Shown piece by piece: positions 10,111 through 18,537 of a stretch of DNA of 64,000 nucleotides; within the stretch, counting starts at the first letter, position 1, and the number at the start of each line of letters is the position of its first letter. The DNA comes from an uncultured Paracoccaceae bacterium (GTDB lineage Bacteria; Pseudomonadota; Alphaproteobacteria; Rhodobacterales; Rhodobacteraceae), in assembly GCA_947492825.1 (NCBI GenBank), contig CANLNT010000002.1, positions 132,501 to 196,500 of the forward strand. Direction: 5' to 3'. The notes below the pieces were generated by a model that worked only from the letters and a program-made list of their open reading frames with translations, did not search any database and had not been told where the DNA came from. Both the position numbers and the translations under genes were made by a program.

Positions 10111-10272
10111 GGGCGCTTGAAATATCCGCAGGGCGTCAGTCCGGCGGATGCTCGGATACGTCCCAACCGAGCCCTATGGCGCAGTTTGCAACCCGCAGGC
10201 TGCGTCATTTGCATTTGCCCCTTCTGCGCCGCCCGGTTAGACCCGCCCGGAACCCTTGAAAGGAGCCGCCCA

Positions 10273-10989
10273 ATGTCAGATGACCGCCTGATCGTCGCCG
10301 TCGATGTGCCCAACGTTCTGGATGGTCTGGCGCTGGCCGAAAAGCTGGGCGATGCCGTTGATTTCTACAAAATCGGTCTGGGGATGCTGACGGGTGGCGG
10401 GCTGGCGCTGGCCAATGAGCTTAAGCAGCATCACGGCAAGCGTATCTTTCTGGACATGAAGCTGTTTGACATTGGCGCCACGGTCGAGGCCGCAGTGCGC
10501 GGCATCAGCCAATTCGACCTCGACTTTCTGACCGTGCACGGCGATCCGCATGTGGTCCGTGCGGCCAAAGAAGGGGCCGGTGACAGCAACCTCAAAATCC
10601 TTGCGGTGACGATCCTGACCTCGCTTGACCGTGACGATCTGGATGCATCCTGCATCAAGGCGGGCAGCATCACCGATCTGGTGCAGGAACGCGCGGGCAA
10701 GGCTTTGTCTGCCGGGGCCGATGGCGTCATCGCATCCCCGCAAGAGGCCGCGCTGATCCGCGCCTTGCCAGAGGCGACAGGCAAGCTGATCGTGACCCCC
10801 GGCGTGCGTCCTGCTGGCGCGGAGCTGGGCGATCAGAAACGGGTGGCAACGCCCGCGCAGGCGATTGCCGATGGCGTCGATCACATCGTGGTCGGCCGCC
10901 CGATCTGGCAAGCCGCCGATCCACGGGCGGCAGCACAGGCCATTCTGGCTGAAATGGTCTCGCCCCAGGCTGCGCGGCCCAACGCCTAG
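10273..10989 (+). CDS. pyrF: Orotidine 5'-phosphate decarboxylase
   Basis: 238-residue TIM-barrel enzyme for the last step of UMP synthesis (OMP to UMP plus CO2). ATG 10273 has AGGAG 9 bases upstream, and the protein begins MSDDRLIVAVDVPN as in the family. The catalytic Lys-Asp region is FLDMKLFDIGATV (about residue 58-70). The phosphate-binding end is VTPGVRP and VVGRPIW near 176 and 210. The frame stays open upstream to 10117, but that extension lacks family similarity. No pyrimidine genes adjoin it. Confidence 0.97.
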   Translation: MSDDRLIVAVDVPNVLDGLALAEKLGDAVDFYKIGLGMLTGGGLALANELKQHHGKRIFLDMKLFDIGATVEAAVRGISQFDLDFLTVHGDPHVVRAAKEGAGDSNLKILAVTILTSLDRDDLDASCIKAGSITDLVQERAGKALSAGADGVIASPQEAALIRALPEATGKLIVTPGVRPAGAELGDQKRVATPAQAIADGVDHIVVGRPIWQAADPRAAAQAILAEMVSPQAARPNA

Positions 10990-11078
10990 GCCGATTCACG
11001 AAAACGCGAGCCGTGGTGAAACTTTGGTAAGGAATCATACGTCAGAGTTGTAGGACACAACGCTGAAAGGCTAATCCG

Positions 11079-11273
11079 ATGGAAATCCGCGACCTGCATT
11101 ACGACCCCCGCACGCAGGCCTATCAGGCTCAGGTCTGTCTTCCCCACGCTGGACGGATCGTGACGGTCCCGACACGGGTCAAGACCCGCAAACCCCTGCG
11201 ACCAGCACTCTTGTCAGACATTCTGGCCCATCGCGCCCGACGCAGCCTCGAACCGCCCCGCCTGACGCGTTAG
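11079..11273 (+). CDS. Small conserved-type hypothetical protein, 64 residues
   Basis: The start at 11079 has GAAAGG eight bases upstream. The protein (MEIRDLHYDPRTQAYQAQV at the N-terminus) is basic, soluble and without a signal or cysteines, and the C-terminal half has several Arg. I know of similar short proteins in Rhodobacteraceae annotated as hypothetical, but cannot assign a function. It stands alone between pyrF and a palindrome that may terminate it. Confidence 0.6.
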   Translation: MEIRDLHYDPRTQAYQAQVCLPHAGRIVTVPTRVKTRKPLRPALLSDILAHRARRSLEPPRLTR

Positions 11274-11309
11274 CACACGCGCAACCCTGCGCCGACCTTT
11301 GGCCCTTGG

Positions 11310-11331
11310 GTAGGGCGGGGTTTACCCCGCC
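11310..11331. repeat. Intergenic palindromic repeat, family GTAGGsCGGGGTTyACCCCGsC
   Basis: GTAGG is followed by a 7-base stem GGCGGGG/CCCCGCC (11314-11320 and 11325-11331) with loop TTTA. A second copy with the compensating change GCCGGGG/CCCCGGC lies at 36166-36187. Two copies with covarying arms suggest a REP-like family. This copy sits between convergent genes and may also aid termination. Confidence 0.55.
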
Positions 11332-11360
11332 GCGCCCCCCTAGATCTGCGTCGCCAAAGG

Positions 11361-11630
11361 TTATTCGTTGATATCGCGGTCCCAGATCTTCACTTGACCG
11401 TTTTTCAGGCCAAAGACCTTGCGCAGCGCCAGAAAGGCAATCAGCGAAAGGACCGCAAAGATCACCAACATCACCGGCAGCGACATACCGGTCAGGCCCA
11501 GTAGCAGCATCGCGCCGACAAAGAACGCACCTGCGGCAAAGCCCAGAAAGATGTAGCCCGGCACGATCACCTCAAGCGTGGCCATTGCCAGCGCCGCTGA
11601 CATCCAGACCCACCATTGATCGCTCAGCAT
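11361..11630 (-). CDS. NfeD-like membrane protein
   Basis: 89 residues, mostly three hydrophobic segments (about 8-30, 32-52, 54-72), ending KNGQVKIWDRDINE. This is the short NfeD1b-type partner usually encoded with an SPFH protein. The soluble OB-fold domain of longer NfeD proteins is absent. Its ATG overlaps the stop of the upstream SPFH gene by one base (TGATG), so the two are translationally coupled. The pair is thought to organise membrane microdomains and protein quality control. Confidence 0.85.
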   Translation of the reverse strand: MLSDQWWVWMSAALAMATLEVIVPGYIFLGFAAGAFFVGAMLLLGLTGMSLPVMLVIFAVLSLIAFLALRKVFGLKNGQVKIWDRDINE

Positions 11631-12523
11631 CAGCGCCCACCTTTCAGCATCTTGAAGGCATCGCCAAAGGCCTCGATCGCATTGGCAGGCAGCACAATCG
11701 TCTGCTTGCCTTCGCCGTTGCCCAGCGCATTAAGCGCCTCAACCTGCTTGAGTGCCACCTGATACTGCGCCGCTTCCAGACCGTTCTCGGCAATCGCGAC
11801 GGCCACAACTTGCGTGGCATAAGCTTCGGCATCCGCCGTCACGCGGCGCGCTTTCGCCTCTTGCTCGGCAGCGTATAGCTCTGCGTCGGCTTGCAGTTCC
11901 ACGGCCCGCTTGGTGCCTTCGGCCTCTGTCACCTGCGCACGGCGTGCGCGTTCGGCGTTCAGCTGCTGCAACATTGCAGCCCGCGTCGCCTGATCCAGAT
12001 TCACGTCCAGAATTTCGGCGCGCGTCACTTCGATCCCCCAGTCATCCACCTGTTGGGCGACCTGTTCGCGCACAGCTTCGATCAACCGGCTGCGGTTGGC
12101 TTGCACTTGATCCAACTCCATCCGGCCAATCTCTGACCGGACAATGCCCGCCACTGTCGTCGAAATCGCCGCATCCACATCGCGGATCCGGTAAACCGTC
12201 TTTTCAGGCTCGATGATGCGATAGAAGACCGATGTTTCAACCTGCACCAGCACGTTGTCCGACGTGATCGCGTCCTGCGCCATGGTCGGCAACTGGCGCT
12301 CAAGGATCGACACCTTGTGCCGCACCCGGTCCAGAAACGGCACGATAAAGTTGATGCCCGGCCCCAGCACAGACCGCAAACGGCCAAGCCTTTCGACCAC
12401 AAACTTCTGCGACTGCGGCACGATGCGCACACCAGCCAGAATGCAAATGACAATGAAAATTGCCAAAAGGATCAGAACCAAATTCTGACCCAGAAAATCC
12501 GCTAAAAGTTGCTCAATCGGCAT
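11630..12523 (-). CDS. qmcA: SPFH/stomatin-family membrane protein (QmcA-like)
   Basis: 297 residues. ATG 12523 is chosen because ACAAAGGA precedes it and MPIEQLLADF leads straight into a single N-terminal membrane segment (about 12-32). The SPFH/band-7 domain follows (VVERLGRLRSVLGPGINFIVPF, split by position 45-67), then an Ala/Glu-rich coiled coil (about 180-240) and a C-terminal block. The protein oligomerises at the membrane. FtsH-linked proteolysis or flotillin-like scaffolding are the usual roles. It forms an operon with the NfeD-like gene downstream. Confidence 0.9.
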   Translation of the reverse strand: MPIEQLLADFLGQNLVLILLAIFIVICILAGVRIVPQSQKFVVERLGRLRSVLGPGINFIVPFLDRVRHKVSILERQLPTMAQDAITSDNVLVQVETSVFYRIIEPEKTVYRIRDVDAAISTTVAGIVRSEIGRMELDQVQANRSRLIEAVREQVAQQVDDWGIEVTRAEILDVNLDQATRAAMLQQLNAERARRAQVTEAEGTKRAVELQADAELYAAEQEAKARRVTADAEAYATQVVAVAIAENGLEAAQYQVALKQVEALNALGNGEGKQTIVLPANAIEAFGDAFKMLKGGR

Positions 12524-12649
12524 CGTTTGTAATCCTTTGTGTCTGGGGTCCATATATGCGCCAACCCGCCTGCTCGCAATGGTATTGGCATCCGATTGTG
12601 GCCGTTTCACGCAAGCGATGTGACCTGATTTCAGCCAACTCAGCGATGT

Positions 12650-13090
12650 CTAACCCTCTGAAAGACCGCCTGTTTCTGCCATCCACACCCGCAATCGGCC
12701 GGCGAAAGTTGGTACAACCTGCTTCATCTCCAGAAAGTCCGCCAACGACACCAGTTTCCACCCCTGCCCCTCATCCCCAAAGACAATATCTGCCTCGGTA
12801 CCGGCCGGCATTTGCGCCACGAAAAACCAGATGCGTGCATCAGGGTTGTTGGCGGCCGGAAACGCGCTTTCCCACAAAATGGCCTCACGTGGCAGCACCA
12901 GCCCGACTTCTTCCATCACCTCGCGGGCCAGTGTCTGAAACGGTGTTTCATCGTTGTCGCGCGCGCCACCCGGGAAATCCCACAGGTTAGGAAAGGGGAT
13001 GTGATCAAAATCGTCGCGCAGCGTGATCAACAGCTGATCCCCCAGAAACAGAGCGACCTTGCTGCCTGAAAACGGCTCTGTTGTGACCAT
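12650..13090 (-). CDS. NUDIX hydrolase
   Basis: 146 residues with a complete Nudix box around residues 42-65: GG at the start, then E, REVMEEVGL at the end. The motif hydrolyses nucleoside diphosphates linked to another group, with Mg bound by the REVMEE glutamates. The substrate cannot be read from sequence. The start codon overlaps the 5' region of the divergent dinB gene. Its nearness to DNA polymerase IV suggests, but does not show, a nucleotide-sanitation role. Confidence 0.9.
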   Translation of the reverse strand: MVTTEPFSGSKVALFLGDQLLITLRDDFDHIPFPNLWDFPGGARDNDETPFQTLAREVMEEVGLVLPREAILWESAFPAANNPDARIWFFVAQMPAGTEADIVFGDEGQGWKLVSLADFLEMKQVVPTFAGRLRVWMAETGGLSEG

Positions 13091-13115
13091 GCCGCCGACC
13101 CCTTATCCTGATCCC

Positions 13116-14369
13116 ATGCCCAGCCTGTGCCGCGATTGCCTGACACCTTTTGAGGACACCCGCCGGTGTCCCAACTGCCGCAGTCCGCGTGTCACCACAC
13201 ACCCCGAGCTTTTTGACCTTAGCATCGCACACATGGATTGCGATGCCTTCTATGCATCGGTCGAAAAACGCGACAATCCTGACCTGGCCGACAAACCGGT
13301 CATCATTGGCGGCGGACGGCGCGGGGTTGTATCCACAGCCTGCTATGTCGCCCGGATCAAGGGTGTCAAATCCGCGATGCCGATGTTCAAGGCGCTCAAA
13401 CTCTGCCCCGATGCGATCGTCGTCAAACCCCGCTTTGACGCCTATGCCGCGGCCTCAAAGGCAATCCGCGAGATGATGGACGAGCTGACCCCTGTGGTTG
13501 AACCCCTGTCCCTGGACGAAGCGTTCATGGACCTGTCGGGAACCGCGCGGCTGCACGGTCAGCCCCCCGCCGTCATGCTGGCCCGGCTGGTCAAGCGGAT
13601 GCAGGACGAACTTGGCCTGACCGGCTCCATCGGGCTGTCACACAACAAATTTCTGGCCAAGGTCGCCTCCGATCTTGATAAGCCGCGCGGCTTTTCGATC
13701 ATCGGGAAAGAAGAGACGACCGCATTTCTGCGCCCCAAATCCGTCCGCCTGATCTGGGGGATTGGTCCTGTGGCGCAGGATTCGATGGCCAAGGCGGGCA
13801 TCCGCACTTTTGATGATCTGCTGCGCTGGGACCGCCGCGACCTGCATGACAGATTTGGCGGCATGGGTGAGCGGCTCTACTCCCTTGCCCGTGGCGAGGA
13901 TGGGCGCCGCATCTCATCCCATACGCCCGTCAAAGGCCTGTCGAATGAAACGACATTCAACGAAGACACCGCCGACATCGACATACTTGATGGGCACCTT
14001 TGGCGGATGTCTGAAAAGGTCAGCGCGCGGGCCAAAGCCAAGGACAAGGCAGGCCGCGTGGTGACGCTGAAGCTCAAGACGTCGGATTTCAAGCTGGTGT
14101 CCAAACGGCAAAGCCTGTTGAACCCGACACAACTGACCGACACAATCTATCGCACCGCGCGCGGACTTTTTGATCAGGTCTCGGACCGTGGCCCGTTCCG
14201 CCTGCTGGGGGTGGGTATCAGCGACATCACCGGCGATGCCGACGCCGACCGCGAAGGTGATCTGCTGGACCCTGATGCCGGCAAAAGGGCAGAGGCTGAA
14301 CGTGCCGCCGACAAGATCCGCGCGAAATTCGGCGCAGACGCCATCATGAAAGGCCGCGCTCTCCGCTAG
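13116..14369 (+). CDS. dinB: DNA polymerase IV (Y-family)
   Basis: 417 residues from ATG 13116 (an in-frame ATG at 13089 is possible). The N-terminus carries a CxxC...CxxC pair (CRDC, CPNC), likely a small zinc knuckle common in alphaproteobacterial DinB. The catalytic domain follows with HMDCDAFYASVEKRDNP and SLDEAFMDLSG (acidic metal ligands), then the helix-hairpin-helix thumb and the little-finger domain. The enzyme performs error-prone translesion synthesis. It may be coregulated with the divergent NUDIX gene. No LexA box was identified. Confidence 0.95.
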   Translation: MPSLCRDCLTPFEDTRRCPNCRSPRVTTHPELFDLSIAHMDCDAFYASVEKRDNPDLADKPVIIGGGRRGVVSTACYVARIKGVKSAMPMFKALKLCPDAIVVKPRFDAYAAASKAIREMMDELTPVVEPLSLDEAFMDLSGTARLHGQPPAVMLARLVKRMQDELGLTGSIGLSHNKFLAKVASDLDKPRGFSIIGKEETTAFLRPKSVRLIWGIGPVAQDSMAKAGIRTFDDLLRWDRRDLHDRFGGMGERLYSLARGEDGRRISSHTPVKGLSNETTFNEDTADIDILDGHLWRMSEKVSARAKAKDKAGRVVTLKLKTSDFKLVSKRQSLLNPTQLTDTIYRTARGLFDQVSDRGPFRLLGVGISDITGDADADREGDLLDPDAGKRAEAERAADKIRAKFGADAIMKGRALR

Positions 14370-14372
14370 GCG

Positions 14373-14416
14373 CAGAATTTTCAAAAATTCTGTTTAAATC
14401 TCTTCAAAGAGATTTA
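14373..14416 (+). other. Two tandem AT-rich hairpins after dinB
   Basis: Hairpin 1 is a perfect 9-base stem CAGAATTTT/AAAATTCTG (14373-14392, two-base loop CA). Hairpin 2 is a perfect 10-base stem TAAATCTCTT/AAGAGATTTA (14395-14416, loop CA). Both are AT-rich, unlike typical GC-rich terminators here. They may terminate dinB, or form the 5' end of the leader of the ABC-F gene. Confidence 0.6.
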
Positions 14417-14461
14417 GTATCGCCCCAATTGCAACGCTCAACAAAAGGAGGGCCCACGCTG

Positions 14462-14530
14462 ATGCGCAGAGTAACACGCCGACTTCAGCACGGCCCCCGT
14501 CACGCCCTGCGAACACGTTTGCAGGGCTGA
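14462..14530 (+). CDS. Candidate 22-residue Arg-rich leader peptide
   Basis: ATG 14462 has AAGGAGG at 14445-14451, the strongest Shine-Dalgarno in this neighbourhood. The frame reads 22 codons to TGA 14528-14530. Seven codons are Arg (CGC, AGA, CGC, CGA, CGT, CGA, CGT), two pairs of them adjacent. The end of the frame lies inside the shared arm of two competing hairpins, so ribosome position could switch folding. The following ABC-F gene lacks a clear Shine-Dalgarno. Expression is not proven. Confidence 0.5.
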   Translation: MRRVTRRLQHGPRHALRTRLQG

Positions 14531-14547
14531 CCAGAATTCGTCAGCCC
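14504..14547 (+). promoter_or_regulatory. Mutually exclusive hairpins, possible attenuator of the ABC-F gene
   Basis: Hairpin A pairs GCCCTGC (14504-14510) with GCAGGGC (14521-14527). Hairpin B pairs GGGCTGAC (14524-14531) with GTCAGCCC (14540-14547). They share 14524-14527 and cannot form together. The stop codon of the Arg-rich leader frame lies in the shared region. A third small stem, GCCGG/CCGGC (14552-14564), follows. This is the layout of a translation- or transcription-attenuation leader; the function is inferred. Confidence 0.5.
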
Positions 14548-14587
14548 AATCGCCGGTCCCCGGCACCTCTTTCTATGGACTGACCAC

Positions 14588-16108
14588 ATGAGCCTGCTTC
14601 ACATCACCAACCTCGGCGTCACGCTCGCCGACCCTCTTTTCGCCGGCCTCGATCTGACCCTGCACAAGGGCGACCGACTGGGCCTCGTCGCCGCCAACGG
14701 ACGTGGCAAATCCACACTGTTGGCTTGCCTGTCCGGCGACACCGAAGCCACCACGGGCGACATCACCCGCGCCCGGGGCCTGCGTATCGGCCATGTCGCG
14801 CAATACGTACCTGACACCGCATTGGATCGCACACTTTACGACCACGTTCTTGCGGCGCTTCCGCCTGAACAGCAGGATTACGAGGCATGGCGCGTCGACG
14901 TGGCCCTTGACGCGCTCTCAGTGCCATACGACCTGCAACACCAGCCGTTGAATCAGCTTTCAGGCGGCTGGCAACGCACCGCCCTTTTGGCCGCTGCCTG
15001 GATCACCGAACCCGATGTGCTGCTGCTGGATGAGCCGACAAACCACCTCGACCTGCACCGGATCGCCCTGCTGCAGGACTGGCTGGCAGGCCTGCCGCGC
15101 GATGTGGCGGTGATCATCACCAGTCACGACCGGGCGTTTCTGGATGCCGTGACCACCCGCACATTGTTTCTGCGCGCCGAACGCAGCCGCGACTTTCCGC
15201 TGTCCTTCAGCCGTGCGCGGGCCGCACTGGAAGAAGCCGACGCCGCTGATGCCCGGCGCTTTGCCAATGACCTCAACAAGGCCACGCAACTGCGCAAACA
15301 GGCCGCCAAGCTCAAGAATATCGGGATCAACTCCGGTTCCGACTTGTTAATTACCAAGACCAAACAACTGACAGAGCGCGCCGAAAAGATGGAAGCGGCG
15401 GCCAAGCCCGCACATCAGGAGCAATCAGCAGGCGACATCAAGCTGGTCAACGCGGGCACCCATGCCAAGGCGCTGATTACGTTGGATGATGTTGCGGTCA
15501 CCACGCCGGACGACCGCCCGCTTTACAACACGGGGCAGAAATGGATCACACCGGGCGACCGCGTGGTACTGCTCGGGGCCAATGGCACGGGCAAGACCCA
15601 GCTTGTGAACCTGATCAACGCAGCCCTTTCAGGCGGCGACAGCCCGGTCAAATCCGCACCGACCGTGGTGTCGGGCTACGCGGATCAACACCTGAGCCAG
15701 CTTGACCTTGCCGACAGCCCGATGACTGCGATCACCACCCGGTTCGACGTGGGCGATCAGCGCGCGCGCGGGTTGCTGGCCGGTGCCGGCGTGGTGCACC
15801 AGATGCAGGATGTGCCTTTGGGGCGGCTGTCGGGCGGGCAAAAGGCGCGGCTTGCGATGCTGGTGCTGCGCCTGACCAACCCCAATTTCTATCTGCTGGA
15901 TGAACCGACCAACCATCTAGACATCGAAGGGCAAGAAGCACTGGAGGAAGAGCTGATCCACCACGGTGCGGCCTGCCTGCTGGTCAGCCACGACCGCAGC
16001 TTCGTGCGCAATGTCGGCAACCGCTTCTGGCTCATCGACCGGCGGCGGTTAGTTGAAGTTGACGACGCCGAGGATTTCTTCGCCACCGAAATGGCTCAGG
16101 CGACATAA
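14588..16108 (+). CDS. ABC-F family ATPase (ribosome-associated type)
   Basis: 506 residues with two fused ABC domains and no membrane segments. Domain 1 has Walker A AANGRGKS, signature LSGGWQ and LLLDEPTNHLDL. Domain 2 has GANGTGKT, LSGGQKARL and LLDEPTNHLDIEG. The inter-domain linker (about 225-285) is Lys/Glu-rich, as in the P-site tRNA interaction motif. ABC-F proteins act on the ribosome, in translation of difficult sequences or antibiotic protection. Subfamily is not assignable by eye. There is no Shine-Dalgarno before ATG 14588. Its 3' end overlaps the convergent lysR stop by 13 bases. Confidence 0.92.
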   Translation: MSLLHITNLGVTLADPLFAGLDLTLHKGDRLGLVAANGRGKSTLLACLSGDTEATTGDITRARGLRIGHVAQYVPDTALDRTLYDHVLAALPPEQQDYEAWRVDVALDALSVPYDLQHQPLNQLSGGWQRTALLAAAWITEPDVLLLDEPTNHLDLHRIALLQDWLAGLPRDVAVIITSHDRAFLDAVTTRTLFLRAERSRDFPLSFSRARAALEEADAADARRFANDLNKATQLRKQAAKLKNIGINSGSDLLITKTKQLTERAEKMEAAAKPAHQEQSAGDIKLVNAGTHAKALITLDDVAVTTPDDRPLYNTGQKWITPGDRVVLLGANGTGKTQLVNLINAALSGGDSPVKSAPTVVSGYADQHLSQLDLADSPMTAITTRFDVGDQRARGLLAGAGVVHQMQDVPLGRLSGGQKARLAMLVLRLTNPNFYLLDEPTNHLDIEGQEALEEELIHHGAACLLVSHDRSFVRNVGNRFWLIDRRRLVEVDDAEDFFATEMAQAT

Positions 16109-16968
16109 AGCGCCCTGTCGGCCCGCATCTGGGCCGACAGGATATCCCGGAAGGCCGTGACCTTGGCTGAGGGCCAGACGTCCCGATGCGCCACCACCCA
16201 GATGTCCATGTAAGGCTGTGGCGGCAAGACCGGGATTTGCACCAATCCCGGTGTCGTGCGGCCAAGAAAGAACGGCAGCCGCGCCACGCCCAGCCCGGCC
16301 CTGGCCGCACCAAGAATCGCCACCATATCGTCAAACCGTATCCTGACCCGGTGATCCGGCCAGCTTCGGTCAACCGCTTTGGGCACCACGTCGTAGTCCG
16401 CATAAATCAGCCATTCCACAGGTACCGACTTGTCTTGCAACAGGCGATCCGCGAGGTCGGGGGCGGCAAATGCGGCGGTCTGCTGTTCTGCCAACCGCAA
16501 ACCCATCAGGCTGTCTCCGGGGTCGCGGCTGATCCGCACGGCAAGATCAGCCTCGCGCCGGGTGAGGTCGAGCGGCGTATTCGTCGCCCGCACATCCAGC
16601 GCCACATCCGGGTAGGCCTTACAAAAGGCGTCAATGGCTTTGCCCATTGCGGGTCCGATCAGCAGTTGCGGCGCGGTCACCGTCAACCTCCCGGTCAAGC
16701 GTTTGTCCCTGCCAGAGACCCCGCGCAGCAACGCGTCCTGCGATTGCTCCATTGTTGCGGCATGTTCTGCAACCAGTTGTGCCGTTTCAGTTGGCACATA
16801 CCCTTCGGCCAACCGTTCAAACAGCGTCACACCCATCGCTGTCTCTGCGCGGGCAACGCGGCGGGCAACAGTGGTGTAGGCCACGCCCAGCTCTGCAGCA
16901 GCCGTCGCCAGCGTGCCGCCCCGCACCAGCGCCAGAACTGTGCGCAAGTCATCCCAACTGATTGCCAT
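16096..16968 (-). CDS. LysR-family transcriptional regulator
   Basis: 290 residues from ATG 16968 (MAISWDDLRTVLALVRG); an upstream in-frame ATG at 16986 is possible. The winged helix-turn-helix is at about 17-60 (GTLATAAAELGVAYTTVARRVARAE), followed by the periplasmic-binding-like effector domain. It is divergent to the DUF1330 gene with 93 bases between starts, the usual LysR arrangement, so that gene is the likely target. The inducer is unknown. Confidence 0.93.
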   Translation of the reverse strand: MAISWDDLRTVLALVRGGTLATAAAELGVAYTTVARRVARAETAMGVTLFERLAEGYVPTETAQLVAEHAATMEQSQDALLRGVSGRDKRLTGRLTVTAPQLLIGPAMGKAIDAFCKAYPDVALDVRATNTPLDLTRREADLAVRISRDPGDSLMGLRLAEQQTAAFAAPDLADRLLQDKSVPVEWLIYADYDVVPKAVDRSWPDHRVRIRFDDMVAILGAARAGLGVARLPFFLGRTTPGLVQIPVLPPQPYMDIWVVAHRDVWPSAKVTAFRDILSAQMRADRALYVA

Positions 16969-16992
16969 ACATGCGTTCTTGCACATTGTGAA

Positions 16993-17002
16993 TGCATATG
17001 CA
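16993..17002. promoter_or_regulatory. Palindrome in the LysR/DUF1330 divergent promoter
   Basis: TGCATATGCA is a perfect 10-base palindrome between the two divergent starts and contains the T-N-A spacing expected of a LysR half-site core. A second interrupted dyad, GGTC-AGTT-GGACC, lies near 17031-17044. Possible operators. Confidence 0.35.
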
Positions 17003-17061
17003 CGCGTTTACGCATGATGGTCTGCTGGTTAGGTCAGTTGGACCAGACACAGGAGATACCC

Positions 17062-17343
17062 ATGACCTACGCAATTGCACACCTGACCATCGCCGACCCT
17101 GAAAGCCTTGCCGCCTACCGCGAACTCGCCGGACCCGCACTGGCCCGCCATGGTGGCGCGGTCGCGGGGGCCAGTGGCAACCTTATAGCGATTGATGGCA
17201 CACCAACACTGACCGACACGGTCGCCGTGCTCACGTTTCCCGACACTCAATCGGCACAGAACTGGATCAACGATCCCGACCTGGCAGAGACGCACGCGCT
17301 GCGCCGCAAGGCCGGTCAGTCCGATATCGTAGTGCTTGGCTAG
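17062..17343 (+). CDS. DUF1330-family small protein
   Basis: 93 residues with AGGAGA 5 bases before ATG. The sequence has the dimeric alpha-beta barrel pattern of DUF1330: AIAHLTIADPESLAAYREL at the start, a variable loop, and AVLTFPDTQSAQNWINDPD in the middle. The biochemical role of the family is not established. It is the divergent partner of a LysR regulator, so expression is probably inducible. Confidence 0.85.
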   Translation: MTYAIAHLTIADPESLAAYRELAGPALARHGGAVAGASGNLIAIDGTPTLTDTVAVLTFPDTQSAQNWINDPDLAETHALRRKAGQSDIVVLG

Positions 17344-17366
17344 GGTCGGCGGGCAAATGGCTCGCC

Positions 17367-18230
17367 CTATTCGGCCGCGACCCGCTGCGGTGTGGTGCGG
17401 CCGATTTCTGCGATCTCCGCGATCACCCCACCCAGTAGGGCGCGGAAGGCGGCAAAGTTGCCATTGGGCATCATCGTCCGCTCGTTCATATACAATGCCC
17501 GGTCCACTTCGATCTGGACGGCGTGCTGGCGGCGCGACGGGCGACCATAGTGCTGCGCGATATAGGCCCCGGCAAAGGGCATATTGCGCGCCACACGCAG
17601 GCCTGCGCTCGCAAACGCGGCTTCGATTTGTTCGACGATGGCGCTGGCGGCGGCGGCACCAAACCGGTCACCCAGCACCACATCGGGGCGCATCGCACCA
17701 GCAGTGCCCACATTGTCCAACGCCTCGTGCGGCATCGAATGGCAATCAACCAGCACGGCCTCGCCAAAGGTATTGCGGCTTTCGTCCAGCAGGGTCTGCA
17801 ACTGATCGTGATAGGGCCGCCAATACTGCGTGATCCGCCCGTGCGCATGCTCGAGCGAGATTTTGCCGCGATAGATCGGGCGGCCATTGCTGACCACACG
17901 GGGAATCACGCCCAGCCCGCTGGCGACGCGCGGATTGTGTGACAACCTGCGCACGCCTTCGATCAGTGCGGGGTCCAGCTCCTCGGGGGCGCGGTTCAGG
18001 TCCACATAGGCGCGCGGCGCACGCGCAGTCAGAAACGGCGCACCGTGATCGGGGCTGGTGTCAAACAGCTGATCGACAAATGCATCCTCCGACGACCTGA
18101 TTTCGTGCTCATTCAACTGTGCACGCGCCAGAAACGACGCAGGGTAATCCCGCCCGCTGTGCGGCGAGGCAAAAACTACACTGGTCGTGCGGTCTTTGGG
18201 ATGCTTCAGTTCATATGCCATCTGGCGCAT
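17367..18230 (-). CDS. N-formylglutamate amidohydrolase-family protein
   Basis: 287 residues from ATG 18230 (AAGGG lies eight bases upstream). The family signature FASPHSGRDYP is at the N-terminus, with later VDCHSMP and AHQ/EVDRALYM-type segments (EVDRALYMNERT), consistent with a zinc-dependent deformylase of the HutG type. No histidine-degradation genes are nearby, so the substrate may be another N-acyl amino acid. It is convergent with the DUF1330 gene. Confidence 0.88.
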   Translation of the reverse strand: MRQMAYELKHPKDRTTSVVFASPHSGRDYPASFLARAQLNEHEIRSSEDAFVDQLFDTSPDHGAPFLTARAPRAYVDLNRAPEELDPALIEGVRRLSHNPRVASGLGVIPRVVSNGRPIYRGKISLEHAHGRITQYWRPYHDQLQTLLDESRNTFGEAVLVDCHSMPHEALDNVGTAGAMRPDVVLGDRFGAAAASAIVEQIEAAFASAGLRVARNMPFAGAYIAQHYGRPSRRQHAVQIEVDRALYMNERTMMPNGNFAAFRALLGGVIAEIAEIGRTTPQRVAAE

Positions 18231-18286
18231 CAAATTCGCCCTTCCTACCCCTAACCTAGCGCGTTTCGGTTCAATACCAAAAGCCC

Positions 18287-18315
18287 TTGATCCCCAGATG
18301 CGATCCTTTTATAGA
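18287..18315 (+). promoter_or_regulatory. Sigma-70-type promoter of the tRNA-Val gene
   Basis: TTGATC (18287-18292), a 17-base spacer and TATAGA (18310-18315) match the -35/-10 consensus at 4/6 and 5/6. The mature tRNA begins 68 bases downstream, and a 7-base hairpin (18327-18346) lies in the leader. Confidence 0.5.
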
Positions 18316-18382
18316 CCCACCTGACCGACGCGGATCAACCCGCGTCCTATTTCGTTATGGGACGCCGATTCGTACAGGACAT

Positions 18383-18457
18383 GGATGATTAGCTCAGCGG
18401 TAGAGCACTTCGTTGACATCGAAGGGGTCACTGGTTCGATCCCAGTATCGTCCACCA
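18383..18457 (+). tRNA. tRNA-Val (anticodon GAC)
   Basis: A 75-base cloverleaf with acceptor stem GGATGAT/ATCGTCC (one G-T pair), D arm GCTCAGCGGTAGAGC, anticodon stem CTTCG/CGAAG with loop TTGACAT giving GAC, T arm with GGTTCGATCCC, and an encoded 3' CCA. Decodes GUC/GUU. Confidence 0.96.
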
Positions 18458-18537
18458 GAATTCGCCGGTCCCATCCGGGGCCAGACACGCAACTTCGGCG
18501 CAATCCGCGCGCCGCGACAGAGATAAGGAAGCAACCC

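Noticed and set aside
10117-10272. N-terminal extension of PyrF
   Set aside because: The extra 52 residues are unlike the family, and AGGAG precedes the internal ATG 10273.
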